Source of the DNA: Fibrobacterota bacterium
Lineage (GTDB): Bacteria; Fibrobacterota; Fibrobacteria; UBA11236
Direction of reading: 5' to 3'
Assembly: GCA_028287465.1 (NCBI GenBank)
Contig: JAQBPO010000010.1
Location: 1 to 64,000 of the forward strand
Length of the DNA stretch: 64,000 nucleotides
In this document: piece by piece, positions 51,499 to 60,343 of the stretch
Layout of the letters: each line of letters opens with the position of its first letter
Position numbering within the stretch: the stretch's first letter is position 1
Notes under the pieces: generated by a model
Databases searched by the model: none
What the model was told of the DNA's origin: nothing
Seen by the model: only the letters and a program-made list of their open reading frames with translations
Position numbers and translations under genes: made by a program

Positions 51499-52326
51499 AT
51501 GCCCAATCTCTTCGCCTACCTGGATTACCGTCAGTACCTCAAGGACTACTATGAGGAGAAGAAGGCCGCTAGCTCGGTCTTCTCTTATAAGAGTTTCGCC
51601 AACAAGGCGGGGTTCAAGACCAAGAGCTTCCTGAAGATGGTGATCATGGGGAAGAAGAATCTCTCCGATTCCTCCCTCCAGAAAGTGGCCCAGGCCCTGA
51701 AGCTGGACGACAAGGCCACGTCCTACTTCGAGGACCTGGTGGCCTTCAACCAGGCGAAGTCCCTGAAGCTGCGGAACCAATTGCTCGAGAAGCTCCTGAT
51801 CCACAAGGTCCAGGGCGTGGGGCGCGTGATCCAGCAGGCCCAGTACGAGTTCTATTCCCAATGGTTCCACAACACCATCCGCGAGATCCTGCCCAATTAC
51901 GACTTCAACGGCGATTACGAGAAGCTGGGCAAGCTCCTCTTCCCGGCCATCTCCAAGGAGGAGGCCAAGCGCTCCGTGGACATGATGACGCGCCTGGGCC
52001 TGATCCAGAAGCGTGAAGACGGCAAATACATCCAATCGGATCCCATCATCACCACCGGCGACGAGGTGATTTCCATGGCGGTCCGCAATTTCCACCTGGA
52101 AAACTTCCTTTTGGCCGCGAAATCGCTGGAAAGTTGCCCGGCCCCGCTCCGGGATCTATCTTGCTTGGTCGTGCGCCTTTCCGACGGGGGCTTCCAGTTG
52201 TTGAAGCAGGAAATCCAGGGTTTCCGCAAACGGTTGCTGGAGCTCACCGAGAGCGACAAGAATTTCAAAAGGGTCTATCACATATCCTTCCAGATGTATC
52301 CGACCACCCAGGAGATCCCTTCATGA
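51499..52326 (+). CDS. TIGR02147-family putative DNA-binding regulator
   Basis: A 275-residue member of the TIGR02147/DUF4423 family, first described as a paralogous family of Fibrobacter succinogenes. It starts with LFAYLDYRQYLKDYYEEKK, then a helix-turn-helix-like region (FSYKSFANKAGFKTKSFLKM, LSDSSLQKVAQALKL) and the C-terminal DUF4423 part (EEAKRSVDMMTRLGLIQK, FQLLKQEIQGFRKRLLEL). Its stop overlaps the ATG of the downstream lipoprotein gene by 4 bp (ATGA), so the two are translationally coupled. Expected to be a transcriptional regulator, possibly autoregulated. Confidence 0.9.
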   Translation: MPNLFAYLDYRQYLKDYYEEKKAASSVFSYKSFANKAGFKTKSFLKMVIMGKKNLSDSSLQKVAQALKLDDKATSYFEDLVAFNQAKSLKLRNQLLEKLLIHKVQGVGRVIQQAQYEFYSQWFHNTIREILPNYDFNGDYEKLGKLLFPAISKEEAKRSVDMMTRLGLIQKREDGKYIQSDPIITTGDEVISMAVRNFHLENFLLAAKSLESCPAPLRDLSCLVVRLSDGGFQLLKQEIQGFRKRLLELTESDKNFKRVYHISFQMYPTTQEIPS

Positions 52327-54104
52327 CAGGCATGCGCCCGTCGGGGGGACGACGGACGCCAGCAGGACGGTTTAATCCACCGTGCTTGGCGTTTCCGGGC
52401 CTCTTGGCCGCCTCGGCTCTACTGGTCTCAGGGATGCTGCTCTCCTGCGCGCAGAAGGACGGCGATCTCGCGGGCTCCGAGATCGGGAATCCCACCGTGG
52501 CGGTTTCCGGTACGGCCTTGTATCCGGACGGCAGCGTGGCCGGCGGGGCCAGGGTCACCCTGCGCCGCACGGACTACCTTGCCGAAGACAAAGGGTTCAA
52601 GCTGCTTTCCTCCACGGCATCCGTGGGCCTCGCCAAGATCTCGGTTTCGCTCGCCAACGTCTTCACGGACAGCAAAGGCTATTTCCGCATCGACTCCGTG
52701 GACGCGGGCGCCTACCGGATCGAAATCAACGATGACCAGAACCAGGGGGTCCTGATCGATTGCGCGGTGAAGGGCAAGAAGGATACGGCCCTTCCGACGG
52801 AGTCCCTGCGCGCCACCGGTACCGTGCATGGCGTGGTCAAATGGGATTCCCCGCCCACCAGTCCTTACCTGGCCCTGGTCTACGGATTGGAACGGGTCGC
52901 CTTGGTCGACGGCTCCAACGGCCATTTCACCATGAACGACCTGCCTCCGGGGAACTATACCTTCAAGGTCGGCTGCCTGGGCCGCGGATGCCTGTCCAAG
53001 GATGTCGAGAATATCCATGTCACCGCCGGCTCGGATACCACCCTGGATACCGTTTCCATCGCCTCTTTCGTGGCGGAAGACTACTCCAAGTGGGGCAAGT
53101 CCGCGAAGGTGGAAATCAATACCTCCGCCTCCGGGGCGGATGTGGCCGAGGACCTGTACGACTTCCCTTTGCTCGTCCGCCTGGACGCGTCCAACTTCGA
53201 CTTCTCCCAGGCCGAAGGCCGGGGCCGGGATATCCGGTTCGCCGGGTCCGCGGGCCAGCACCTCCATTACGATATCGAGCGCTGGGACAGCCTGGAGCGT
53301 AAGGCCGAAATCTGGGTGCGGGTGGATACCGTCCACGCCTCAAACGCGACCCAGTCCCTGACCCTGTATTGGGGCAATCCCCTCGCGGCCTTCTATACCG
53401 GCGGCACCCAGGTCTTCGCGGCCTCCGAAGGCTTCCGCGGCGTATGGCACCTGGGCGAGGAAGGGTCTTCTACTCCCAACGGGTTCCGGGACGCCAGCGG
53501 GCATGGGAACCACGGAACCGGCCAGGGCATTTCCCCTGTGTCCTCTCATACCTCCGTGGCGGGCCAGGGCCTCAATTTCGACGGCACCACCGCGGTCACG
53601 GTCAACCCGGATTCGTCTCTGCATTCCAAGGATTCCCTGACCTTGGAATTCTGGGTGAACTTCGCGGCCTTGGGGCCGTTCAAGCGCATCGTCAGCAAGG
53701 CGTATTTCACCCCGGCCACCCCCTGGAGCGAATACGATATCGAAACGAACAGCACGGGCACCATGCTGGCCTTCTCCGTGGCCCTGGGCGGAAGCCTCTC
53801 GAGCGTCCGGAGCACCACCAAGCCGGTTCTGGGAACCTGGTATCACGTGGCGGGCACCTATGACGGCGAGATCCTGCGCATGTACGTCAACGGCGTCGAG
53901 GAGGCCGTGACGGTCAAATCCGGCGTGATCACGGACTACGGCCGGGGCCTCACCTTCGGCAAGTACGAGTATGACGATGTGAGCAATTTCCGCGGGAAGC
54001 TGGACGAGGTCCGGGTATCCGGAAAGACCCGTTCCGCGGCCTGGCTCAAGCTGAGCTACGAGAACCAGCGCACCGGCTCCGCAATCCCCTCCATCAAGCC
54101 CTAG
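52323..54104 (+). CDS. Lipoprotein with DUF2341 and LamG-like domains
   Basis: A 593-residue lipoprotein. The signal FPGLLAASALLVSGMLLSC places the lipid Cys near residue 41. Two carboxypeptidase-regulatory-like Ig repeats follow (GTALYPDGSVAGGARVTLRR; YFRIDSVDAGAYRIEINDD), then a DUF2341 domain (about 250-360: LYDFPLLVRLDASNFDF, TLYWGNP) and a LamG/concanavalin domain (about 370-590: VWHLGEEGSS, LTLEFWVNFAALGPFKRIVS, GKLDEVRVS). Such domains bind extracellular glycans. It is coupled to the TIGR02147 regulator. Confidence 0.88.
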   Translation: MTGMRPSGGRRTPAGRFNPPCLAFPGLLAASALLVSGMLLSCAQKDGDLAGSEIGNPTVAVSGTALYPDGSVAGGARVTLRRTDYLAEDKGFKLLSSTASVGLAKISVSLANVFTDSKGYFRIDSVDAGAYRIEINDDQNQGVLIDCAVKGKKDTALPTESLRATGTVHGVVKWDSPPTSPYLALVYGLERVALVDGSNGHFTMNDLPPGNYTFKVGCLGRGCLSKDVENIHVTAGSDTTLDTVSIASFVAEDYSKWGKSAKVEINTSASGADVAEDLYDFPLLVRLDASNFDFSQAEGRGRDIRFAGSAGQHLHYDIERWDSLERKAEIWVRVDTVHASNATQSLTLYWGNPLAAFYTGGTQVFAASEGFRGVWHLGEEGSSTPNGFRDASGHGNHGTGQGISPVSSHTSVAGQGLNFDGTTAVTVNPDSSLHSKDSLTLEFWVNFAALGPFKRIVSKAYFTPATPWSEYDIETNSTGTMLAFSVALGGSLSSVRSTTKPVLGTWYHVAGTYDGEILRMYVNGVEEAVTVKSGVITDYGRGLTFGKYEYDDVSNFRGKLDEVRVSGKTRSAAWLKLSYENQRTGSAIPSIKP

Positions 54105-54345
54105 CCGGGCTTATTCCCGGGCCGCCCCTTCCGGGCCGCTCTCCGCGTACCTGAAGTCCCTTCCAGGTTACCTGCGGCCCGCCCGGGACCTATCGCCTCT
54201 TGCGCCCTCCTTTCGGATGCGCCGATACGGCCCCTTCGGACCCCGATCCCGGCGCGACCTCGGCCGACCCGTTGCCAAGGTATCACCCGCGATTCCCCAT
54301 CCCTCGGAAACCCCGTAAAATAAGGCCGATACGGTGGTTACGTAC

Positions 54346-54363
54346 GTTCTCTCCCCAGAGAAC
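54346..54363. promoter_or_regulatory. GTTCTC hairpin copy 3
   Basis: GTTCTCT-CCCC-AGAGAAC, perfect 7-bp stem with a 4-nt loop, inside GTACGTTCTCTCCCC and followed by CCCTTTAGGG. It shares GTACGTTCTC and GAGAACCCT with copy 4 at 60191. Confidence 0.6.
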
Positions 54364-54435
54364 CCTTTAGGGTCCGGAAGGGGGGTAGCCAAGGCGCGGA
54401 GCGGAGAGGGGGGATAGATTTGTCTCACCGAACGG

Positions 54436-54467
54436 CAGCCGTGTCCCCTGAGAGGACATGTACGGCC
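54436..54467 (+). ncRNA. Group II intron domain-V-like hairpin (possible remnant)
   Basis: The segment starts CAGCCGTGTCC, has a GAGA tetraloop-like apex and ends GGACATGTACGGC. It carries the AGC triad, a GNRA-type loop and the CATGTACGG strand typical of class C group II intron domain V. No reverse transcriptase frame or intron 5' end (GTGYG) is found nearby, so it would be a fragment or a coincidental regulatory fold. Confidence 0.35.
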
Positions 54468-54621
54468 GGCGGCAGGGAGAGCGCGGTTCACGGGTTCTGG
54501 GTCGGTTGGCCCACGGAAGCCCGGGAATGGCGAACTCCCCTCCGGTAGTCCGGAAACCGCCTTACGCATGAAAAGGGCGGTCATGGATTCCCGAGAGCAG
54601 GGGGACATCGAGGGAGGAATG

Positions 54622-57600
54622 ATGAAGGTTTCTGGGGGCAGCAAAATAGGGTTTTTCGTCCTTTTCGCCCTGCTTGGGATGCAGTCGGCATTCTCGCAGG
54701 CGCTGGTAACCTACAGGGTCCACTTCTACTCGGTATGGAAGGATAACCCCAAGCGCAATGCGCCTCCGGCCCGGATCCACATGGAAGGCTCCGGCGGACC
54801 CATCGCCAACCGCGGACCCGAAATGGTAGCCGAAGGCGGCGACTGGTTCGTGCAGTCGGTGACCTTCAATCCCGGCCCTCCCGGCACCGGCGACGGCTAT
54901 CGCAACTTCACCTTCCACAACTTCGTTCCCAATGCGAGCGACAACTGGGCCAACGACACCACCTACAGGTACGGCGACAAGGATTTCACCCTCGACGACA
55001 TCTTCTTCAAAACGGGGTTCAAGAACGACGTCTGGATCATCCCCCAGGGACCGGGAAAGCTTCCCATCATCACGGACATCCCGCCCAATACCAAGGTCGT
55101 GTACCTCTTCAATCCCTGGAACCTGGGCGCGCCCGATATCAAGACCGGCAAGGTCGATTGGACCCACATGCGCTTCGCCCCGGACAAGTCCCGCTGCGGC
55201 TGGTTCGTCTATTACATCACGGACGGCAACTACTCCGTAACCTTCAAGAACCAGATCGGCGGGGAGCTCTACGGCGCCGGAGGCGCCAAGGACGCCGGCA
55301 TGATCGACCTGTCCGGGTATTTCACGGCGGCCGATCAGGATACCGCCTATCTCGTCCCCACGCCCTATCCCGTAGGCGCGCCCAAGATCACCAATACCTA
55401 CCCGATCGGGGTCCTCGGCATCTGCAAATTCGACCTTGCCGTCACCGTGCGGGATTTCGTCGCCGCCCATCCGGATTTCGAAGTGGACAACCGCGCCGAG
55501 GATGGCATAAAGGGAACCAAGGGCATGGTGCTGCCCACCTTGGGCGCCGACAAGAAGCCCAAGCGCAATCCGGCCTCGACGTACAAGTACTCCACCCAGC
55601 TCGACAACTGGTTCGTGACGGATTCCCTGAACGCGAATCCCGCCCTCCGCAATTGGCAGACCTGCTATGACCTTCCCATCTCAAAATCCATCGACGGGTA
55701 TTGGCAGTACAGCTCCCTGGACGAGTTCACCACCGGCTTCTTCCCCCTGGGCGACCCGGCGACCGGCCATTCGGCGGCGGATCCCAAACACGCCAACTGC
55801 TATACCACCGACATCGACGTGAAAAGCTGCATGGGAGCCCCCGCGGACAAGCCCACGGCGGTCTCCAACCAGAACTTCAATTTCTGCATGGAGATGCACG
55901 CCAATTTCAAATACGAGAAGGGCCAGCGCTTCTCCTTCATCGGCGATGACGACGTCTGGGTGTTCATCAACAACAAGCTCGTCATCGACCTGGGCGGCGC
56001 GCATTGGCCGATCAAGGATTCCGTATCGCTCGATACCGTCACCGGGCTCACGGCCGGGCAGAAGTACGACTTCGACCTGTTCTATTGCGAGCGCCAGTTC
56101 AGCGGTTCCAACCTGCTGATCAAGACCTCCATCTTCTTCGAACAGAAGCAGTCCATCGAAGCCCATCTCACCCAGGCCGGCACGGTCAATACCTGGGACA
56201 TCACCGAGAACACCTGCGGCGACAAGAGCTGCGGCGCGGTCCTCAACGCCAGCGATACCTGCAAGGTCATCCCCGGCGTGTCCTCCTATAAGCTCACGGG
56301 CGGCGCCATCACCACCCCCGAAAACCTGCCTCCGGGAAGCACCACCCATGGCGGCATCGTGGTCGGTTCCAGCAAGACCCAGGTTTCCGTGGATACCTCC
56401 AAGATCACCGACCTGGCCCCCGGAATATACCGCATCGTATACACCAGCGAAAAATCCAACCGCGCCGGCTACGTGGAATTCGAAATCACCGGCAGCTGGG
56501 TGGTGGATTTCGCGGCCAAGTCCGGCCCCGGCGCCCTCGTGAACACGCCCGTCGGCGCCACGGTGCGCTCGACCTTGAACGGCAAGGCGGACCTGACCGG
56601 CCAGTCCTTCACCCTCACCCCGGCCGCCGGCCTGCTGGTCTTCGAGGATTCGGCCATGACCAAGCCCGTTCCCGCGGGCACCCAGCTCAAGACCGATGCC
56701 ACCGGCACCAAGCGCGTCTGGGTGACATCGGCCGCCAAGGGCCCGTATACCGTTACCGTGGCCGGGACCAAGGCCAAGGGCACGGACACGTTCACCGCGA
56801 CCTTCTTCGAGATCATCAAGGCCGCCGTTCCCGTGGCCGCGCCGCCGGGCAAGACCTTCAGCGCGCCCATCACCGTCGCGATCGCCTCGGCGACTCCCGG
56901 CGCCGCCATCCTCTACACCACGGACGGTTCCGTCCCGGATTCGGCCGGAGGCGGGACCACCAAGACCTATACGGCGGGCCTGCTCCTCGACAAATCGCAG
57001 ACCATCAAGGCCATCGCCATCAAGACCGGCTATTACAAAAGCGACGTCATGTCCGAGACCTACGTCTACGCCAAGCCCGCGAACGTCAAGCATGCCTACT
57101 ACCAGGACCTGAACGGCGACGGCCGCATCGAGACCGTGATCGTCGATTACGACGCGGACCTGTCCGCCGCGCCCGAAAAGCTTGCCTTCAAGGTGGGAGC
57201 TGCAGCGGACCAGCAGCTCATCGCCCGCAACGATACGAAGGAAATCGCCTTCGCGGCGGGATCCAAGTCCCGTATCGTTGTGACCTTATCCAAGCCCTTC
57301 CCGTTCGGGGTCACTTCAGTGGCGGACCCCGCCAATTCCGGAACGCAGTTCGCGCAGGAGAATATCCCCTTGCTGGACGGCGCCTTCCAGGTGGACGATT
57401 CGGTACCCCCCGTGATCGTGTCTGCCGTGGTCAAGGCGCCGGACAGCACCCAACCCTGGGTCAAGGTCCTCGTCACCTTCTCGGAACCGGTGACCCTGCC
57501 CTTGGGCAGCCAGACCGCCATCCAGTTCAAGCGGGACGGGGCCGAGATGGCGGCCGGCGACCTGAAGCTTTCCGGAACCACGGTTTCGGGGGACCGCTCC

Positions 57601-58266
57601 TTCGTACTGGCCGTCGACTCCACCTCTCCCAAGTTCCCCATCGTGGGCGACTCCGCCGCCGTGAATACGAACGGCGAAGTGGCGGACGCGGCCAAGAACT
57701 CGCCGTCCAGGAAGGCGTTCATCGCGCTTACCGGCGACGTCCCCAAGGCCAAGCCGGCCACGGTGTACATCACCTTCGCCAACGGTTCCAAGGACGGTAA
57801 GGGCGGATCCAGCGGCGCCGAACCCACCACCCCGCCCACGGTCGTCTTCGTTCCCTTCGACAAATCGGGAATGAGCCTGCCCGGCAACACCCAGGACGGC
57901 AAATTCCCGGGCGTCCAGGTCGGGACGGAAGGGCATTTCATCGGAACGGTCATCTATGTGGAAATCCCCGGGCCGATAGAATTCAACTTCAGGATTTTCT
58001 CCAATGCGGGCGAGTTCGTGGCGGACGGCAAGGGCAGGATCACCGAATCGGACCTTCCTTCCCTCACGCCCATCCACAATGGGACGGCCTACCTGGCCCG
58101 TATCGTTTGGACCGGCCGTACCTCCAAGGGCGGAAAGGCCGGGACGGGCGCCTACGTGCTCATTTCGACGGTCAAGACGGAAAAGAATTTCAAGACGGGG
58201 GCGCCTCCGGCATCGGAGACCAACAAGATCCGCTTCGGCGTGCTCCGCAACTACCGGGGAACCTAG
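54622..58266 (+). CDS. Fibro-slime-domain giant surface protein
   Basis: A 1214-residue secreted protein. Signal peptide GFFVLFALLGMQSAFSQA is followed by an N-terminal beta region (about 30-330). The fibro-slime (TIGR02148, PA14-related) domain (about 340-515) has FKYEKGQRFSFIGDDDVWVF, LVIDLGGAHWP and the YDFDLFYCERQFSGSNLLI core. A chitobiase C-terminal-like Ig domain (about 732-816) contains ILYTTDGSVPDSAGG. An EF-hand-like DLNGDGRIE and a C-terminal FlgD-like Ig domain (about 1118-1214, FNFRIFSNAGEFV, WTGRTSKGGKAGTG) follow. Such proteins are cell-surface adhesins of Fibrobacter. ATG 54622 or 54619 fits the GGGAGGA site; 54568 lacks a ribosome site. Confidence 0.9.
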   Translation: MKVSGGSKIGFFVLFALLGMQSAFSQALVTYRVHFYSVWKDNPKRNAPPARIHMEGSGGPIANRGPEMVAEGGDWFVQSVTFNPGPPGTGDGYRNFTFHNFVPNASDNWANDTTYRYGDKDFTLDDIFFKTGFKNDVWIIPQGPGKLPIITDIPPNTKVVYLFNPWNLGAPDIKTGKVDWTHMRFAPDKSRCGWFVYYITDGNYSVTFKNQIGGELYGAGGAKDAGMIDLSGYFTAADQDTAYLVPTPYPVGAPKITNTYPIGVLGICKFDLAVTVRDFVAAHPDFEVDNRAEDGIKGTKGMVLPTLGADKKPKRNPASTYKYSTQLDNWFVTDSLNANPALRNWQTCYDLPISKSIDGYWQYSSLDEFTTGFFPLGDPATGHSAADPKHANCYTTDIDVKSCMGAPADKPTAVSNQNFNFCMEMHANFKYEKGQRFSFIGDDDVWVFINNKLVIDLGGAHWPIKDSVSLDTVTGLTAGQKYDFDLFYCERQFSGSNLLIKTSIFFEQKQSIEAHLTQAGTVNTWDITENTCGDKSCGAVLNASDTCKVIPGVSSYKLTGGAITTPENLPPGSTTHGGIVVGSSKTQVSVDTSKITDLAPGIYRIVYTSEKSNRAGYVEFEITGSWVVDFAAKSGPGALVNTPVGATVRSTLNGKADLTGQSFTLTPAAGLLVFEDSAMTKPVPAGTQLKTDATGTKRVWVTSAAKGPYTVTVAGTKAKGTDTFTATFFEIIKAAVPVAAPPGKTFSAPITVAIASATPGAAILYTTDGSVPDSAGGGTTKTYTAGLLLDKSQTIKAIAIKTGYYKSDVMSETYVYAKPANVKHAYYQDLNGDGRIETVIVDYDADLSAAPEKLAFKVGAAADQQLIARNDTKEIAFAAGSKSRIVVTLSKPFPFGVTSVADPANSGTQFAQENIPLLDGAFQVDDSVPPVIVSAVVKAPDSTQPWVKVLVTFSEPVTLPLGSQTAIQFKRDGAEMAAGDLKLSGTTVSGDRSFVLAVDSTSPKFPIVGDSAAVNTNGEVADAAKNSPSRKAFIALTGDVPKAKPATVYITFANGSKDGKGGSSGAEPTTPPTVVFVPFDKSGMSLPGNTQDGKFPGVQVGTEGHFIGTVIYVEIPGPIEFNFRIFSNAGEFVADGKGRITESDLPSLTPIHNGTAYLARIVWTGRTSKGGKAGTGAYVLISTVKTEKNFKTGAPPASETNKIRFGVLRNYRGT

Positions 58267-58296
58267 GTGGGTACCGGTCGGGAGGATTTTTCAATC

Positions 58297-60093
58297 ATGG
58301 GGAAGACAATGCATATCTCGAAGTCTTTGTTGTTGGGGACCGCGGCGGTGGCCGCGGGTATCTCGCTCTCGAACGCCCAGACCGGAACCATCCTGGTCCA
58401 TAGCGACCTGGTCCTGAATCCGGCGTACACCCTTACGGAGGCCCATCCCGCCGGCTGGATCCCGCAAGTGGGGGACATGACCCTGATGCCGGACGGCAAG
58501 GTCGCGCTGCTTACCCACGAACTCGCGCTCTCCAGTTCCGAGAACACCACCAACGTTCCCCGCCTGAACGGCAAGGTGTACCTCATAGGGAACATCAAGT
58601 CGGCCGATCCGGAAAAGATCGATACCGTGCTGGTCGCCAAGGACCTGCGGGAACCCACAGGCATCTGCGTGGTGGACGGCAAGATCTACGTCGCCGAGAA
58701 GGTCGCCCTGACCGAGCTCACCCTGGGCGCGCCCGGGACCCTCGCGACCTCCCGCAAGGTTGCCGATATCGCGGTCGATCCCCTCGGCATCGCGAACTTC
58801 CAGGAATACGCCTTCGGCCTGCTGTACAAGGACGGGTATTTCTACACCGCTACCGGTGGCGGAGTGAAGATAGGCGGCCTCTCCTATGCCGATGATCTCA
58901 GCAAGATCACCGAGCCCAACCGGGACGGCATCCTGAAGATCAAGGCTTCGGACGGCACCACGGAACTCCTCAATGGCGGCCTGCGCGCCCCCAACGGCCT
59001 TGCCTTCGGGCCCAACGGCACCATGTGGGTAACCGACAACCAGGGCGCCTTCCTCCCCGCCTGCAAACTCATCAATGTGGTGCCCGGCCGCAACTACGGG
59101 TATCCCAACGGTCCCAGCAAGTTCCGCGGCATGGCCGAAACCCCTCCCACGGTCTGGTTCCCTTACGCGGAAATCGGGAAATCCCTCTCCCATCCCGTCT
59201 ACGTCAAGACGGGTCCTTTCGCCGGGCAGTTCCTCATGGGCGATATCTGCTTCGGCGGCACCATGCGCGCCGCGGTGGAAATGGTCAACGGCGAGTACCA
59301 GGGTTCCGCGCATTCGCATAGCGGCGGATTCGCCGCCGGAATCGAAGCGACCCTGGAGCTCGACGACGGGAGCTTCCTGCTGGGCGGACTCGGCAAGGGC
59401 GACGTGGCCAATTGGGGTTGGCGCGCCAAGGTGCGTTCGCTCCAGAGAATCACCCCCAAGCCCGGAGTCGCAAACTTCGAAATGCTGGCCCTCCATTCCA
59501 AGAGCGACGGCATCGAGATCGAGTTCACCAAGCCGGTGGGCGCCGGGGCCGAACTGGCCTCCTCCTATACCATGTTCCACGGGACCATGGCTCCCGGCCC
59601 CAAGTACGGGGAAGGCAATATGCAGACCAAGACCCTCATGGCCATCAAGAGCGTGAAGGTCTCCCTGGACAAGAAGCGGGTCCTGCTCGAGACCGATGCC
59701 ATGGTCCCCAAGACCGTTGTGGCGGTCAAGGTGGCCGGAGTCAAGTCAGATGCCGGGGATTCCCTGTACCGTCCGGCGGCCTGGTATACCCTGAATTCCG
59801 TTTCCACCGTCAAATGGTCCGAGGCCACCGGCCTCAAGGAGCGTACCCGCATCCAGGGCCTTTCCTCGGAAAGCATCCTGGCCGAACGCGCCGGCCGCAG
59901 CCTGGCCGTCACCGTCCCCTTCACCGGGAACCATCAGCTCACCCTCCGCACCTTGCGCGGGCAGGCTCTCGAGTCCCATTCCGGGAACGGCGCGGGCAAG
60001 TACCTGCTCGGAAGGGCCGGCCTGGCCCAAGGCGTCTACCTCATCGACGTAAAGGTGGGCGATCAGGTCATGCGGAAGAGCGTGGTGTTCTAG
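58297..60093 (+). CDS. Secreted glucose/sorbosone-dehydrogenase-like propeller with type-IX-like tail
   Basis: A 598-residue protein with a signal peptide (LLLGTAAVAAGISLSNA). A beta-propeller of the soluble-aldose/L-sorbosone dehydrogenase type is shown by MTLMPDGKVALLTHE, GLLYKDGYFYTATGGGVKI, LRAPNGLAFGPNGTMWVTDN and GRNYGYPNG. The C-terminal 80 residues (LTLRTLRGQALESHSGNG, GLAQGVYLIDVKVGDQVMRK) resemble Por_Secre_tail/type IX secretion sorting domains, which Fibrobacter uses. It begins 30 bp after the fibro-slime stop with GGGAGGA, so it is in the same operon. Cofactor and substrate unknown. Confidence 0.85.
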   Translation: MGKTMHISKSLLLGTAAVAAGISLSNAQTGTILVHSDLVLNPAYTLTEAHPAGWIPQVGDMTLMPDGKVALLTHELALSSSENTTNVPRLNGKVYLIGNIKSADPEKIDTVLVAKDLREPTGICVVDGKIYVAEKVALTELTLGAPGTLATSRKVADIAVDPLGIANFQEYAFGLLYKDGYFYTATGGGVKIGGLSYADDLSKITEPNRDGILKIKASDGTTELLNGGLRAPNGLAFGPNGTMWVTDNQGAFLPACKLINVVPGRNYGYPNGPSKFRGMAETPPTVWFPYAEIGKSLSHPVYVKTGPFAGQFLMGDICFGGTMRAAVEMVNGEYQGSAHSHSGGFAAGIEATLELDDGSFLLGGLGKGDVANWGWRAKVRSLQRITPKPGVANFEMLALHSKSDGIEIEFTKPVGAGAELASSYTMFHGTMAPGPKYGEGNMQTKTLMAIKSVKVSLDKKRVLLETDAMVPKTVVAVKVAGVKSDAGDSLYRPAAWYTLNSVSTVKWSEATGLKERTRIQGLSSESILAERAGRSLAVTVPFTGNHQLTLRTLRGQALESHSGNGAGKYLLGRAGLAQGVYLIDVKVGDQVMRKSVVF

Positions 60094-60125
60094 GCCTTCG
60101 ATTCCCTATCCTTTCCTCCCGGAAA

Positions 60126-60149
60126 ACCGCCGTCCCCCCGGCGGTTTTT
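60126..60149 (+). terminator. Intrinsic terminator after the 58297 gene
   Basis: ACCGCCG/CGGCGGT, 7-bp stem with a TCCCCC loop, followed by TTTTT. It ends the fibro-slime operon. Confidence 0.88.
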
Positions 60150-60190
60150 CCATTTCCAGGTTTTCTTCCCGCGATCCCCCCGTGCGGTAC

Positions 60191-60208
60191 GTTCTCCCCT
60201 CGGAGAAC
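60191..60208. promoter_or_regulatory. GTTCTC hairpin copy 4
   Basis: GTTCTCC-CCTC-GGAGAAC, perfect 7-bp stem with a 4-nt loop, in the context GTACGTTCTCCCC...GAGAACCCT. It lies 135 bp before the start of the next secreted protein. Confidence 0.6.
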
Positions 60209-60343
60209 CCTATCGGCCCGCGATCCCATAGATGACGTGGCCCCAGGGCGCGCGGACATTAAGTTTGGTGCAAGCATCGGGCGCGCGACATCCTCGTGGG
60301 GAGGAGTGGTTGACGCCGGGAATCACCTCAAAGGAGCCAAGCA

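Larger units (their letters stand above)
54105..54618. other. Long leader/intergenic region before the fibro-slime gene
   Basis: About 510 bp without a credible gene. It contains the GTTCTC hairpin (54346-54363), a domain-V-like element (54436-54467) and GC-rich inverted segments that could fold extensively. A 61-codon and a 158-codon minus frame are antisense noise. Confidence 0.6.

Noticed and set aside
54436-54620. Known riboswitch (c-di-GMP, cobalamin, fluoride) in the fibro-slime leader
   Set aside because: None of the conserved cores of these classes was found.
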